DNA of 64,000 nucleotides from JBAYIE01 sp041665785 (GCA_041665785.1 JBAYIE010000024.1:1-64000); one strand, 5' to 3'. Counted from the stretch's first letter, positions 8,504 through 17,560 are shown. A program made the numbers and translations. The notes: generated from the sequence alone by a model not told the origin.

Positions 8504-10990
8504 ATGTCATCATTTAACGAACAAGAAAATCATTACTTTCCTATGCTGATCAGCGATGACAACGAGTCACAGGATTATATTTCACTTCTGTCGCAGGAAG
8601 AGGAAGATGAAATGAATAAGGAAAAAATAGCCGACATCCTGCCAATATTGCCGTTGCGCAATACGGTTTTGTTTCCGGGTGTCGTAATTCCCATCACCGT
8701 TGGACGCGAACGCTCGATAAAACTGATTAAAGACGCCAACAAAGGCGATAAAACCATTGGCGTGGTGGCACAAATGAATGCCCATACTGAAGATCCCGCT
8801 TTTGATCAGTTGTATAAAACCGGTACCGTGGCGCGCATCATCAAAATGTTGCGTATGCCCGATGGCAGCACCACCGTTATTATTCAGGGCAAACGTCGTT
8901 TTCAGCTGAACGAGTGCATTTCAACTGAACCTTATATCCGGGCAACCGTAATTCCGATTGAAGAAGACAAACCTGCTTCCAATAAGCAAATTGATGCACT
9001 GATCTCTTCGGTAAAAGACAGTTCCCTGCAAATCATCGATCTGTCGCCGCATATTCCAACAGAAGCCTCTATGGCAATCAAAAATATTGATAGCCCCTCC
9101 TTTCTGCTGAATTTTATTGCATCCAACATGAATGCCGAAATTCAGGTGAAACAACAAATCCTGGAAATTCTTGATCTGAAGAGTCGCGCCGAAAAGCTCC
9201 TCGAACACCTGCAAAAAGAAATTCAGGTGCTGATGATCAAAAACGAGATTCAGAACAAGGTGCGCGGTGATATTGATAAACAACAACGTGATTTTTTCCT
9301 CCAGCAACAAATTCGTGCAATCCAGGAAGAACTCGGAGGCGATAGTCCCGAACGTGAAATTGAAACCCTGCTGAAAGCGGGCGAACAAAAAAAATGGAAC
9401 GAAGAAACGTTTGAAGCCTTTAAAAAAGAAGTTGAACGCCTTCGCCGCATGAATCCCATGGCACCTGATTATTCCGTACAGATCAGTTACCTGCAGCTGT
9501 TGATTGAATTGCCTTACGGAGAATTTACCAAAGACAATTTTGATCTCAAACGGGCCCGTAAAATTCTGGATGAAGATCATTTTGGTCTCGATAAAATCAA
9601 GGAACGGATCCTGGAATACCTGGCAGTATTAAAACTCAAGGGCAATATGAAGAGCCCTATTTTATGCCTTTACGGCCCTCCGGGTGTTGGAAAAACATCA
9701 CTCGGAAAATCGATTGCCAAAGCACTGAACCGCAAATATGCGCGGATTGCATTGGGCGGCTTGCACGACGAAAGTGAAATACGCGGACACCGCAGAACCT
9801 ATATTGGTGCCATGCCAGGACGTATCATTCAAAACCTCAAAAAAGTAAAATCTTCCAATCCGGTTTTTGTATTGGATGAAGTGGATAAGCTCGACAGCAG
9901 TTTCCGCGGCGATCCTTCTTCTGCCTTGCTGGAAGTATTGGATCCGGAACAAAACAATGCGTTTCACGACAATTACGTAGAGATCGATTACGACCTTTCC
10001 AATGTGATGTTTATTGCCACGGCCAATTCGCTGGATACGATACAACCTGCGCTTCTGGATCGTATGGAAGTGATTGAACTCAACGGATATACCCTGGAAG
10101 AGAAGGTGCAGATTGCAAAAAAATACCTCATCCCGAAACAATTACTCAACCATGGGTTAACCAAAACCCAATTGACGATCAGCGACGATGTGCTGGAAAA
10201 AATCATCAGTGCCTATACGCGCGAATCGGGTGTACGGAATCTGGAAAAACAAATCGCTTCCGTGTGCCGCTATATGGCTAAAATAAAAGTTACTGATGGG
10301 AAGTCGAAGAAACAAATAACCGTTGAAGACATTCAGAAAATTCTGGGAGTTGAAAAAGTAGAAAGCGAAAGTTACGACGACAACTCGGTAGCCGGTGTGG
10401 TTACAGGTTTAGCCTGGACTTCGGTGGGTGGTGAAATTCTCTTCATCGAGAGTATTTTAACCCGTGGCAATGGAAAACTCACGCTGACCGGACAATTAGG
10501 TGATGTGATGAAAGAATCGGCCATGACCGCCATGACTTTTTTGAAGGCCCATGCCGATTACCTGCAAATTGATCCGAAAGTTTTTGATAAATGGGATGTG
10601 CATATTCACGTACCTGCCGGTGCTGTTCCAAAAGACGGGCCAAGTGCCGGTGTAACCATGCTCACTTCTCTGGCTTCGGTGTTTACGCAACGTAAGGTAA
10701 AAAGCAATCTGGCCATGACCGGGGAAATTACCCTGCGCGGAAAAGTATTGCCGATTGGCGGAGTAAAAGAAAAAATTCTGGCTGCCAAACGTGCCGGAAT
10801 CACCGATATCATTCTGTGTGAAGCAAACCGCAAAGATGTAGCGGATATTAAAGCCGATTACCTGACCGGACTAACGTTTCATTACGTAAAGAATATGCTG
10901 GAGGTAATTGATATTGCGCTAACCAATGATAAGGTAGATTTCCCGTTGAATCTTGCCATTGAAGAGTTGGCGCATACCGCTGAGCATTAA
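8504..10990 (+). CDS. lon: ATP-dependent protease Lon
   Basis: This is an 828-residue soluble AAA+ serine protease that unfolds and degrades damaged and regulatory proteins. The N-terminal substrate-binding domain begins at LPILPLRNTVLFPG. Walker A is GPPGVGKTS (about 390-398) and Walker B is FVLDEVDKL. The catalytic dyad is Ser714 in DGPSAGV and Lys757 in GVKEKILAAK; their 43-residue spacing matches E. coli Lon (679/722). The acidic leader before LPILPL (about 45 residues) is longer than in E. coli. The stop codon TAA shares the palindrome TTAA with the oppositely directed truB stop. Confidence 0.98.
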   Translation: MSSFNEQENHYFPMLISDDNESQDYISLLSQEEEDEMNKEKIADILPILPLRNTVLFPGVVIPITVGRERSIKLIKDANKGDKTIGVVAQMNAHTEDPAFDQLYKTGTVARIIKMLRMPDGSTTVIIQGKRRFQLNECISTEPYIRATVIPIEEDKPASNKQIDALISSVKDSSLQIIDLSPHIPTEASMAIKNIDSPSFLLNFIASNMNAEIQVKQQILEILDLKSRAEKLLEHLQKEIQVLMIKNEIQNKVRGDIDKQQRDFFLQQQIRAIQEELGGDSPEREIETLLKAGEQKKWNEETFEAFKKEVERLRRMNPMAPDYSVQISYLQLLIELPYGEFTKDNFDLKRARKILDEDHFGLDKIKERILEYLAVLKLKGNMKSPILCLYGPPGVGKTSLGKSIAKALNRKYARIALGGLHDESEIRGHRRTYIGAMPGRIIQNLKKVKSSNPVFVLDEVDKLDSSFRGDPSSALLEVLDPEQNNAFHDNYVEIDYDLSNVMFIATANSLDTIQPALLDRMEVIELNGYTLEEKVQIAKKYLIPKQLLNHGLTKTQLTISDDVLEKIISAYTRESGVRNLEKQIASVCRYMAKIKVTDGKSKKQITVEDIQKILGVEKVESESYDDNSVAGVVTGLAWTSVGGEILFIESILTRGNGKLTLTGQLGDVMKESAMTAMTFLKAHADYLQIDPKVFDKWDVHIHVPAGAVPKDGPSAGVTMLTSLASVFTQRKVKSNLAMTGEITLRGKVLPIGGVKEKILAAKRAGITDIILCEANRKDVADIKADYLTGLTFHYVKNMLEVIDIALTNDKVDFPLNLAIEELAHTAEH

Positions 10991-11718
10991 TCTTTATCGA
11001 TTTCTTCTCCATTGATCCACTCCACACAGGCATCAACCGAGATCGCATCTTTCAACAGAAATGCACCGGAGCGTGTGCGGCATAAGCTGTGCAAATAAGC
11101 TCCGCCCTTCAACGCTTTTCCGAAATCGTAGGTCAATGAACGGATATAGGTACCCTTACTGCACACCACACGAAAATATACCAGAGGCATTTCAATTTGG
11201 GTGATTTCGAATTCAAAAATATGTATCGATCGTGCCTGCATTTCAACTTCCTTCCCTGCTCTGGCCATTTCGTACATTTTTTTACCGTCTTGTTTGATGG
11301 CTGAATAAACAGGTGGAATTTGTTGCTGCTCTCCTACAAATTGTGCTGCCGTTTTATGAATCTGATCCGATGTAATGCCCGACATATCGAATTGCCGGTC
11401 TGTTTCCGTTTCGCGATCGTAAGAAGGCGTGGTGGCTCCCAAATAAATAGAACCGGTATACTCCTTCTCTGTGGCCATGTATTGATCAATCTGTTTGGTC
11501 TCCTTCCCCACACAAACAATGAGGAGGCCTGTAGCCAAAGGATCCAGGGTACCGGCATGTCCCACTTTTATCCGCCTTTTTTGCCCTTCTTCTACCGGAA
11601 CAAAACGGTGCAGGTTTTTCAGAAAAGCGTATCGGATTTTATTGACCACATCAAAAGAGGTCCACGATAAGGGTTTATCGATGAGCAACAACATACCGGT
11701 TTCCGCGTTATAACGCAT
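10987..11718 (-). CDS. truB: tRNA pseudouridine(55) synthase TruB
   Basis: This 243-residue enzyme isomerises uridine 55 in the T-loop of tRNAs to pseudouridine. The catalytic aspartate is Asp59 in GHAGTLDPLATG, preceded by the N-terminal DKPLSWTS motif. It is the last gene of the minus-strand set ftsX-DUF3098-uppP-truB, with a 6-base gap after uppP, which suggests co-transcription. It lacks the large C-terminal PUA extension of some homologues, which is usual for this phylum. It ends tail-to-tail with lon. Confidence 0.96.
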   Translation of the reverse strand: MRYNAETGMLLLIDKPLSWTSFDVVNKIRYAFLKNLHRFVPVEEGQKRRIKVGHAGTLDPLATGLLIVCVGKETKQIDQYMATEKEYTGSIYLGATTPSYDRETETDRQFDMSGITSDQIHKTAAQFVGEQQQIPPVYSAIKQDGKKMYEMARAGKEVEMQARSIHIFEFEITQIEMPLVYFRVVCSKGTYIRSLTYDFGKALKGGAYLHSLCRTRSGAFLLKDAISVDACVEWINGEEIDKD

Positions 11719-11724
11719 CCTGTT

Positions 11725-12513
11725 TTAAATTACTTCGAGGTTAATTCCTGCGGCGTATAAGCCCAGGATGATCACACCCACGATGATGCGGTACCATCCA
11801 AAGATCCGGAATCCATGTTTGGTGAGGTAGGCGATAAACCCTTTTATGGCTATTAAAGCAACCACAAAAGCCACCATATTTCCAACAATCAGAATAGATA
11901 CATCTTCCATTTGAAACCCTACCTCGTCGTGGTATTTGTACATTTTGTATATCGTAGCTGCAAACATAGTAGGCACAGCCAGAAAAAAAGAAAACTCGGC
12001 AGCGGCCTTGCGCGAAAGTTTTTGCTGCAATCCGCCAATGATGGTAGCGGCACTGCGCGATACACCGGGAATCATGGCAATGATCTGAAACACCCCGATC
12101 AGAAAGGCTTTTTTATACGTTACTTCATCATTGGCTTTCTCTTCCTGAATCATCCATTTATCGATGAACAACAATACAATTCCCCCGATCAGCAAAGCAA
12201 TTGCAACCACGAGGGCACTTTCGAGCATGGCATCGATCTGATCGTTGAACAAATAGCCAATGACTGCAGCCGGTATAAACGCTACAAACAATTTGAAGTA
12301 AAAGCCTATGGTTTGAAAAAACCGTTTCCAGTAAAGCGCAATCACCGAAAGGATGGCTCCAAACTGAATGGCTACGGTAAACATTTTTACGAAATGATCG
12401 GTTGAATTACCCATCATGCTCGACACCAAAATCATGTGTCCGGTAGAAGAAATGGGTAAAAATTCCGTTATCCCCTCAACAATGGCAAGGATAACAGCTT
12501 CTATGGTAGTCAT
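11725..12513 (-). CDS. uppP: Undecaprenyl-diphosphatase UppP (BacA)
   Basis: This 262-residue inner-membrane enzyme removes a phosphate from undecaprenyl diphosphate, recycling the lipid carrier for peptidoglycan and other surface polymers. The active-site segments are visible: EGITEFLPISSTGHMI near the N-terminus and PGVSRSAATIIGG in the middle, with about eight membrane helices. It is 7 bases downstream of the DUF3098 gene and 6 bases upstream of truB. Placement with ftsX ties it to cell-wall growth and division. Confidence 0.97.
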   Translation of the reverse strand: MTTIEAVILAIVEGITEFLPISSTGHMILVSSMMGNSTDHFVKMFTVAIQFGAILSVIALYWKRFFQTIGFYFKLFVAFIPAAVIGYLFNDQIDAMLESALVVAIALLIGGIVLLFIDKWMIQEEKANDEVTYKKAFLIGVFQIIAMIPGVSRSAATIIGGLQQKLSRKAAAEFSFFLAVPTMFAATIYKMYKYHDEVGFQMEDVSILIVGNMVAFVVALIAIKGFIAYLTKHGFRIFGWYRIIVGVIILGLYAAGINLEVI

Positions 12514-12520
12514 GAAAACT

Positions 12521-12772
12521 TCAGTCTTTGGATTTGTACATTACCGCAAAGGCTTCCACAATAAATCCAAGCACGACTACGATCGGAGCATACGTAAGTT
12601 TGGTGGTATTGAAAATATCTTCGGTACCCGACATCAGGTAAAACCCAAGGGCAATAATGGCTACACCAATGGCCATGATGATATAATTTTCTTTTCCAAA
12701 GGCAAAACTTGCAGGTTCTGCAACCTGAATTGTTTTCTCGCCTTTTTTGGATGAAGCTTTTTTGTCAGACAT
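12521..12772 (-). CDS. DUF3098 small membrane protein
   Basis: This is an 83-residue protein with a charged lysine-rich N-terminus and two membrane helices (about 30-48 and 60-78), matching the DUF3098 family. The family is largely restricted to Bacteroidota and typically lies between ftsX and uppP, as here. Its function is unknown; the conserved position suggests a role in division or envelope synthesis, which is inference only. Confidence 0.85.
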   Translation of the reverse strand: MSDKKASSKKGEKTIQVAEPASFAFGKENYIIMAIGVAIIALGFYLMSGTEDIFNTTKLTYAPIVVVLGFIVEAFAVMYKSKD

Positions 12773-12785
12773 AATTCGAACGGGT

Positions 12786-13655
12786 TTAATACAGGTCGTC
12801 TATCTTCATCTTCAGGTAATGGTTGGTAGAAATCCAACTACTGAGCATGCTGATGATGACCCCTGCAATAATAATCACTAAGAATAACAATGCAAACTGC
12901 GAATTATTGTATACGGTTTGAATACCGTCGAGCCAAAAGGGCAGCCAGTAAAGCATAATGCTCAACAGCAAACAGGCTATTATGCCACCGGCAAGACCAT
13001 GAAATAAAGAACGGACTACAAACGGACGCGTGATAAATCCATGGGTGGCTCCCACCAATTGCATGCTTTTGATGATAAAACGCATGGCATAGAGGTTTAA
13101 GCGAATGGTATTGTTGATGAGGATGATGGCAATAAACAAAAACAGGATGCTCAATCCAATCATGATAGTACCAATGGTTTTTACATTCTTGTTGATCTCT
13201 TCAATGATAGATTTCTGATACACCACATCCACCACTTCCTTGTTTCGGCGTAACTCGGTATCGATTTTCTCTATGGAAGCAGGATTGGCATAGGTGGATT
13301 TTAAAAACAATTCAACAGATGGCAGCAAGGGGTTGAATCCCAAAAATGAAACAAAGTCCTGACCTATTTCCTGTGTAAACTCCTGTGCCGCCTCTTCCCT
13401 GCTCACCAAACGGGCTTCTTTAGTATAAATGGCTTGCTGAATTTGTGCATTGATCCGCTTCAAATCACCTTCGGCAATATCCTTCTCCATAAAAATGGTA
13501 ATCTGAAAATGCTCCCGCAAATGATTGCTCAATTTTTTACCGCTGATGGTCAAAATTCCCAACATTCCCAACATCAGCAATACCATTGCAATACTGAGAA
13601 TAGAAGGCAGGTACGATATCCTTCGGCGTTTTTTTATTTGGGGTACTTCACTCAT
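12786..13655 (-). CDS. ftsX: Cell division protein FtsX
   Basis: This 289-residue inner-membrane protein is the permease-like partner of the ATPase FtsE. Together they regulate peptidoglycan hydrolases at the septum. One helix near the N-terminus (about 15-38) is followed by an extracellular domain (about 40-165) and three C-terminal helices, the usual FtsX topology. The basic cytoplasmic KKRRR precedes the first helix. No ftsE gene is adjacent, as is common in this phylum. It is the first gene of the ftsX-DUF3098-uppP-truB unit, with a -7-like box at 13676-13683. Confidence 0.94.
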   Translation of the reverse strand: MSEVPQIKKRRRISYLPSILSIAMVLLMLGMLGILTISGKKLSNHLREHFQITIFMEKDIAEGDLKRINAQIQQAIYTKEARLVSREEAAQEFTQEIGQDFVSFLGFNPLLPSVELFLKSTYANPASIEKIDTELRRNKEVVDVVYQKSIIEEINKNVKTIGTIMIGLSILFLFIAIILINNTIRLNLYAMRFIIKSMQLVGATHGFITRPFVVRSLFHGLAGGIIACLLLSIMLYWLPFWLDGIQTVYNNSQFALLFLVIIIAGVIISMLSSWISTNHYLKMKIDDLY

Positions 13656-13675
13656 AACTTCTTCCGTTTGTTGAA

Positions 13676-13683
13676 CGAAGGTA
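13676..13683 (-). promoter_or_regulatory. Putative -7 box (TACCTTCG) for ftsX
   Basis: Read on the minus strand this is TACCTTCG, one change from TAnnTTTG, ending 20 bases before the ftsX ATG. No clear -33 element was found at the usual spacing. Confidence 0.3.
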
Positions 13684-13864
13684 ATTTATTCTTCAGGGCA
13701 TTCCCGACCGGTAATGCACAATCAACCTGTGGAAAATCTATAGTGTCATATGTTTATGAATTATTTCACTGGATTAAGTTCTTAAAACTTATGATTGCTG
13801 CTTTTTACAAAGATTATTTTGGGCGTTCCTCCTGTCGCTTTTGTAAATTGTAGATATGTAATAT

Positions 13865-13923
13865 AGGGAGAGGGAGAGGATGAGGATGAGGGCTAACCCC
13901 TCCCTCATCCTCTCCCTCTCCCT
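13865..13923. repeat. Long polypurine/polypyrimidine inverted repeat
   Basis: A run of A and G (13865-13892) is followed after CTAA by a near-complementary run of C and T (13897-13923). The two arms can form a hairpin of roughly 26 base pairs with a short slip. No U tract follows, so it is unlike a simple terminator. Confidence 0.7.
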
Positions 13924-14013
13924 GCAAAGTTCTCTAATGCTAACCCCTCTCTACCTGAACAGGGGGGCTAACCTCATACTTCAAAGTTTATTAAGTTGTA
14001 GATATGTAATTTC

Positions 14014-14054
14014 GGGAGAAGAAAGAGAAAGAAAAAGAGAAAGAGAAAGAGGGG
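14014..14054. repeat. 41-base uninterrupted polypurine tract
   Basis: The tract is built mainly from GAAAGA-type words and contains no pyrimidine from 14014 to 14054. It sits in the second of two related blocks, each followed by GCTAACC and CTCTCCC-type sequence and then CAAAGTTCTCT. Such tracts can slip in replication. Confidence 0.7.
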
Positions 14055-14251
14055 CTAACCTCACCCTCTCCCTTCAAAGTTCTCTCAAGCGTTGAAATCC
14101 CGAACTATCATCCAAAATGAGAATTTAAAATGATTTGTGAAAGTGTGAGATTGAGAGCTCAGACAGGCCGCTCTGCACCTAACGCGGGGGCTGTCGTGCC
14201 GCAACCGGAATTTAAGTTGTTTGTGCTTGCTCCTATTATTTAAAACAAAAC

Positions 14252-14275
14252 AACCGCTTCGAATCCGAAGCGGTT
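14252..14275 (-). terminator. Rho-independent terminator of the DegP-type protease gene
   Basis: A perfect 10-bp stem (AACCGCTTCG/CGAAGCGGTT, 4-base loop) is followed on the minus strand by TGTTTTGTTTT. It begins 24 bases after the protease stop codon. Confidence 0.85.
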
Positions 14276-14299
14276 GCCTGTGTTTATCTTAAATAATGC

Positions 14300-15748
14300 T
14301 TACTTATCGTCAAGTCCAAATCCATAATATCCTTTGGTGCCATCGGGAGTTAATCCTTCAATTAATACTCCGCCTTTGGTGCCCTCGAGGGCCTTTTTTA
14401 CATCGGCTACTGTTGACATCGGAATTTTATTGATCACCGTGATGATGAATCCGTTTGGTACTCCATGCTTTTTCAATACACTCTTCTCACCTACCTGCTT
14501 AACCCGAACACCATTGGTGATATGGAGATTCAGACGATCCTGGCGCGAAACACTTTCAAATTCTGTATCCAGCACTTTATTGGTCTCCACTTTTTCCTTC
14601 ACGTCGATGGATGTTTTTCCATCGCGGTTACGCAGTGTAACCATAAACATTTTCTCAGCCCCACTGCGCACTACGACTACTTTAACTTTGTTGCCCGGAC
14701 TGCGTTTACCGATTTGTTCCTGCAATTCGGAAACCGTATTTACCACCATATCATCGATGCTGATAATTACATCGCCTTCTTTAATACCGGCATCCTGGGC
14801 TGCACTGTTCTCCGAAAATTTGGAAACAAATACTCCTTTTACATCTTTCAGTCCTTCTTTATCGGCCAGTTCAGCAGTTACATCCTGGATTTGCACACCT
14901 ATATAACCGCGTTGTACTTCGCCGTATTTCAACAAATCATCTATAATTTTACGCATCAGGTTGGAAGGAACAGCGAAAGCATATCCCGCATATTGACCCG
15001 TAGTGGAGGCAATGGCGGTGTTAATCCCGATGAGTTTCCCATCTGAAGAAACCAGCGCACCACCGCTATTACCCGGATTTACCGCTGCATCGGTTTGTAT
15101 AAAGGATTCTATAGAATATTGCGATTCAGGTCGCGACGGATCGCGCAACAAGTTCAGGTTACGTCCTTTGGCACTCACAATTCCGGCTGTTACGGTTGAA
15201 TTCAGGTTAAATGGATTTCCAACAGCCAGCACCCACTGACCTACTTTAACTTCATCGGAATTGCCTACCACAGCAAAGGGCAGATTTTTTTCATCGATGC
15301 GAATTAAAGCCATATCGGTATTGGGATCGCGGCCAATCAGGGTAGCATCGTATTGACGTTTATCGTTCAAGACCACCTTGATTTTAGAGGCATTGTCGAT
15401 TACGTGGTTGTTGGTTACAATATATCCGTCGGATGAAATAATCACCCCTGAACCGGAACCTGATTGAGGTCCCTGAGGCATTTGGCGGAAGAATCCGAAA
15501 GGATCCATGGGAATTTGTTCCATTTGTTTTTGCTCCACCAGGGTCAGAATATGTACTACCGTTGGGGTTACCAATTCCGATACTTCTACAAAATCAGGAC
15601 GGGTAGAGCCTTCATTCAGACTGGTATAACGAGCGATTTGCTGATCGTCGAAACTTACCGAACGCTCATCGGTAAAGAACCGGTTTAGTCCTAAAGCCAC
15701 AAGTCCTCCAAGACTTGCAATGGCAATCAGTGATAGGTATTTCTTCAT
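14300..15748 (-). CDS. DegP/HtrA-type periplasmic serine protease
   Basis: This is a 482-residue Do-type protease and chaperone of the envelope stress response. An N-terminal hydrophobic segment (about 4-20) acts as signal or anchor. The S1 protease domain carries the triad His115 (NNHVID), Asp145 (NTDMAL) and Ser228 (NPGNSGGAL). Two PDZ domains follow (about 280-370 and 395-480). It likely degrades misfolded periplasmic proteins. It is monocistronic, with a terminator immediately downstream and a perfect TAATTTTG -7 box at 15788-15795. Confidence 0.95.
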   Translation of the reverse strand: MKKYLSLIAIASLGGLVALGLNRFFTDERSVSFDDQQIARYTSLNEGSTRPDFVEVSELVTPTVVHILTLVEQKQMEQIPMDPFGFFRQMPQGPQSGSGSGVIISSDGYIVTNNHVIDNASKIKVVLNDKRQYDATLIGRDPNTDMALIRIDEKNLPFAVVGNSDEVKVGQWVLAVGNPFNLNSTVTAGIVSAKGRNLNLLRDPSRPESQYSIESFIQTDAAVNPGNSGGALVSSDGKLIGINTAIASTTGQYAGYAFAVPSNLMRKIIDDLLKYGEVQRGYIGVQIQDVTAELADKEGLKDVKGVFVSKFSENSAAQDAGIKEGDVIISIDDMVVNTVSELQEQIGKRSPGNKVKVVVVRSGAEKMFMVTLRNRDGKTSIDVKEKVETNKVLDTEFESVSRQDRLNLHITNGVRVKQVGEKSVLKKHGVPNGFIITVINKIPMSTVADVKKALEGTKGGVLIEGLTPDGTKGYYGFGLDDK

Positions 15749-15787
15749 ATTTAGATTTTTTTAACCTTTTATTATCAAAGGTCGTTC

Positions 15788-15795
15788 CAAAATTA
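15788..15795 (-). promoter_or_regulatory. Putative -7 box (TAATTTTG) for the DegP-type gene
   Basis: The minus strand reads TAATTTTG, a perfect TAnnTTTG, ending 39 bases before the ATG. An ideal TTG at the -33 position was not found, only a TTTTCG upstream. Confidence 0.45.
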
Positions 15796-15889
15796 TTGTT
15801 TAACCTTAACGAAAAGCTCTCATCCTTCGCATAGGATTGTAAAAAAAATTTTAGCATTCGTTTTTTTATTGAAATTTGCTGTGCAATCC

Positions 15890-16723
15890 ATGGATCACGA
15901 AAAACACCAATATTTCTTTGAACGGTTTCTGAGAAACGAAATGTCGGATGCTGATAAAATGACATTTGAAGAAAAATTGTCAGCCGATCCTGTCTTGCAT
16001 AAAGCTTTCGAACATTATAAAGCACATCGTGCCCGGTACCTGAGCGACCTGCTGGCGGTGCACCGTGAAAAGGCACAACACAGGCAGTTGAACAGTTGGA
16101 TTTATATGCTGATTTCACTGATCGGCATACTTATCAGTATTAATTTTTATCTCGAACATACAGTACTGAAAGAAAAAATGGCACAATCGCGAAAAGACTC
16201 CCTCCCATTTTACAAACGCATACCCTTTCTGTTTTCATCTCCGGCTGATGTGCCTTCATCACAACTCCCAAAGTCAAAACCTGCAGCGGAACCTGTTGTG
16301 ACACAAATTCAACCGGATTCAATAGTACAACCTGAAAAGGAAGTGGTATTGGCTTTTGATAAGGATGTTTTGTTGCACGACACACTTATTCCGGTTTATA
16401 AAAAAGAAGTATTTGACCAACAATATGAATTTGCTTCGGAGAAGCGGGATAGTTTGAAAAGCGACAGTCTGATTGAGCAGCTTACCCTTGAGCATCTGGA
16501 TCAGGCACATCGCGAAGAACGCAAAAATACCCTGGCTGTAGAATTCTGGAAATCACCCATTGATTATATCGGCTATAAATTCAATGGTAAAAAGTTGATT
16601 ATTTTTGGCTATGACACGCCGTATAAACTGACGTTAATTAAACAAGAAAACCAGTTGATGATTCGCCGGGAAGAAGGAAATTTGTATCCGGTTTTAAACG
16701 ATAATAATTTTCATAAGTTTTGA
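15890..16723 (+). CDS. Anti-sigma-factor-like single-pass membrane protein, function unknown
   Basis: This is a 277-residue protein I cannot assign to a named family. The first 55 residues (ERFLRNEMSDADKMTFEEKL then DP.L...F) resemble the cytoplasmic domain of Bacteroidota anti-sigma-like proteins. One membrane helix lies at about 77-94, followed by a proline/serine-rich linker and a periplasmic part ending in a compact hydrophobic tail. I chose the ATG at 15890; a TTG at 15869 overlaps a GAAATTTG -7-like box. Its stop overlaps the TTG start of dapF (TTGA), implying translational coupling. No sigma factor gene is adjacent, so the anti-sigma role is only suggested by the domain layout. Confidence 0.7.
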   Translation: MDHEKHQYFFERFLRNEMSDADKMTFEEKLSADPVLHKAFEHYKAHRARYLSDLLAVHREKAQHRQLNSWIYMLISLIGILISINFYLEHTVLKEKMAQSRKDSLPFYKRIPFLFSSPADVPSSQLPKSKPAAEPVVTQIQPDSIVQPEKEVVLAFDKDVLLHDTLIPVYKKEVFDQQYEFASEKRDSLKSDSLIEQLTLEHLDQAHREERKNTLAVEFWKSPIDYIGYKFNGKKLIIFGYDTPYKLTLIKQENQLMIRREEGNLYPVLNDNNFHKF

Positions 16724-17517
16724 ATATCCATTTTTATAAATACCAGGGAACCGGCAACGATTTTATCATGATCGACGACCGTGAAAAAACATTTCCGGCA
16801 TCGGATACCGGCCTGATTACCCGTTTATGCGACCGCAGATTTGGCATAGGCGCTGATGGATTGATCTTATTGCAACCCCATCCGACCTCTGATTTTTATA
16901 TGCAGTATTTCAACAGCGACGGTCGTGAAAGCAGCATGTGTGGAAATGGGGGCCGGTGCATTGTGGCCTTTGCCCGATACCTCAAAGTGATACATCACCA
17001 GACCCGCTTTACGGCCATCGATGGTTTACATGAAGCTACGATTAATCAGGAACGCGTAGAGTTAAAAATGAGCGACGTTCAAACCATTGAAAGGCGTTCA
17101 TATAATACCTTTGTACTTGATACCGGTTCTCCGCATTATGTAGAGTTTAGAAACGACGATATCGATTCGATAGATATTGTTACTCCTGCCCGGACGGTTC
17201 GTTATAACACCGAATTTAAAGCCAATGGCATCAATGTGAATTTCGTCAATGCGCTTGGACCCGATTCCATTCATATCCGAACATATGAACGCGGAGTAGA
17301 AGACGAAACCCTTTCGTGCGGCACCGGAGTTACCGCAGCATCAATTGCGCTGGCTTTGCGCAACAACGACCTCCCGGGCTCATACACCATTCATGTACGC
17401 GTTATGGGCGGATGGCTTGAAGTTTCGTATACCATTCAACCCGACACGCATTCGGCCACTGATATCTGGCTGAAAGGTCCCGCTCAATTTGTTTTCGACG
17501 GCAAGATGGAAATTTAA
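16720..17517 (+). CDS. dapF: Diaminopimelate epimerase DapF
   Basis: This 265-residue cytoplasmic enzyme converts LL- to meso-diaminopimelate for lysine and peptidoglycan synthesis. The two catalytic cysteines are Cys74 in SSMCGNGGR and Cys200 in LSCGTGVTA. The N-terminus FYKYQGTGNDF is diagnostic. The start is a TTG whose last two bases are the first two of the upstream gene's TGA stop, so translation is likely coupled. No ATG lies closer than the conserved N-terminus, which supports the TTG. Confidence 0.96.
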   Translation: MNIHFYKYQGTGNDFIMIDDREKTFPASDTGLITRLCDRRFGIGADGLILLQPHPTSDFYMQYFNSDGRESSMCGNGGRCIVAFARYLKVIHHQTRFTAIDGLHEATINQERVELKMSDVQTIERRSYNTFVLDTGSPHYVEFRNDDIDSIDIVTPARTVRYNTEFKANGINVNFVNALGPDSIHIRTYERGVEDETLSCGTGVTAASIALALRNNDLPGSYTIHVRVMGGWLEVSYTIQPDTHSATDIWLKGPAQFVFDGKMEI

Positions 17518-17529
17518 TTTCCAATTTGT

Positions 17530-17560
17530 TTTGCTATTTGATGGTTAACCCATTACTTTG
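17530..17560 (+). promoter_or_regulatory. Putative promoter (TTTG-N19-TTACTTTG) for the SNF2 gene
   Basis: TTTG at 17530-17533 and TTACTTTG at 17553-17560 are 19 bases apart, one mismatch from the -33/-7 consensus. It lies 23 bases before the TTG start of the helicase gene. Confidence 0.35.

Larger units (their letters stand above)
13812..14191. repeat. REP-like repeat, second copy with a different interior
   Basis: The 18 bases at 13812-13829 are identical to 6091-6108, and the 37 bases at 14155-14191 match 6236-6272 with one mismatch. The ends are about 320 bases apart here against about 130 in the first copy. The interior is unrelated: it holds the polypurine/polypyrimidine hairpin blocks instead of the GC-rich hairpin. 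Confidence 0.65.
13656..14299. other. Intergenic region rich in repeats between ftsX and the DegP gene
   Basis: These 644 bases hold no credible gene. In order they contain the ftsX leader, the left end of the REP-like element (13812-13829), two related blocks each starting TGTAGATATGTAAT and containing polypurine then polypyrimidine runs (about 13849-14095), the right end of the REP-like element (14155-14191), and the DegP terminator (14252-14275). Confidence 0.7.

Noticed and set aside
13880..14095. Open frame through the polypurine block
   Set aside because: The peptide is a translation of low-complexity repeats (runs of R, E, K and S, L), with no promoter or family features.
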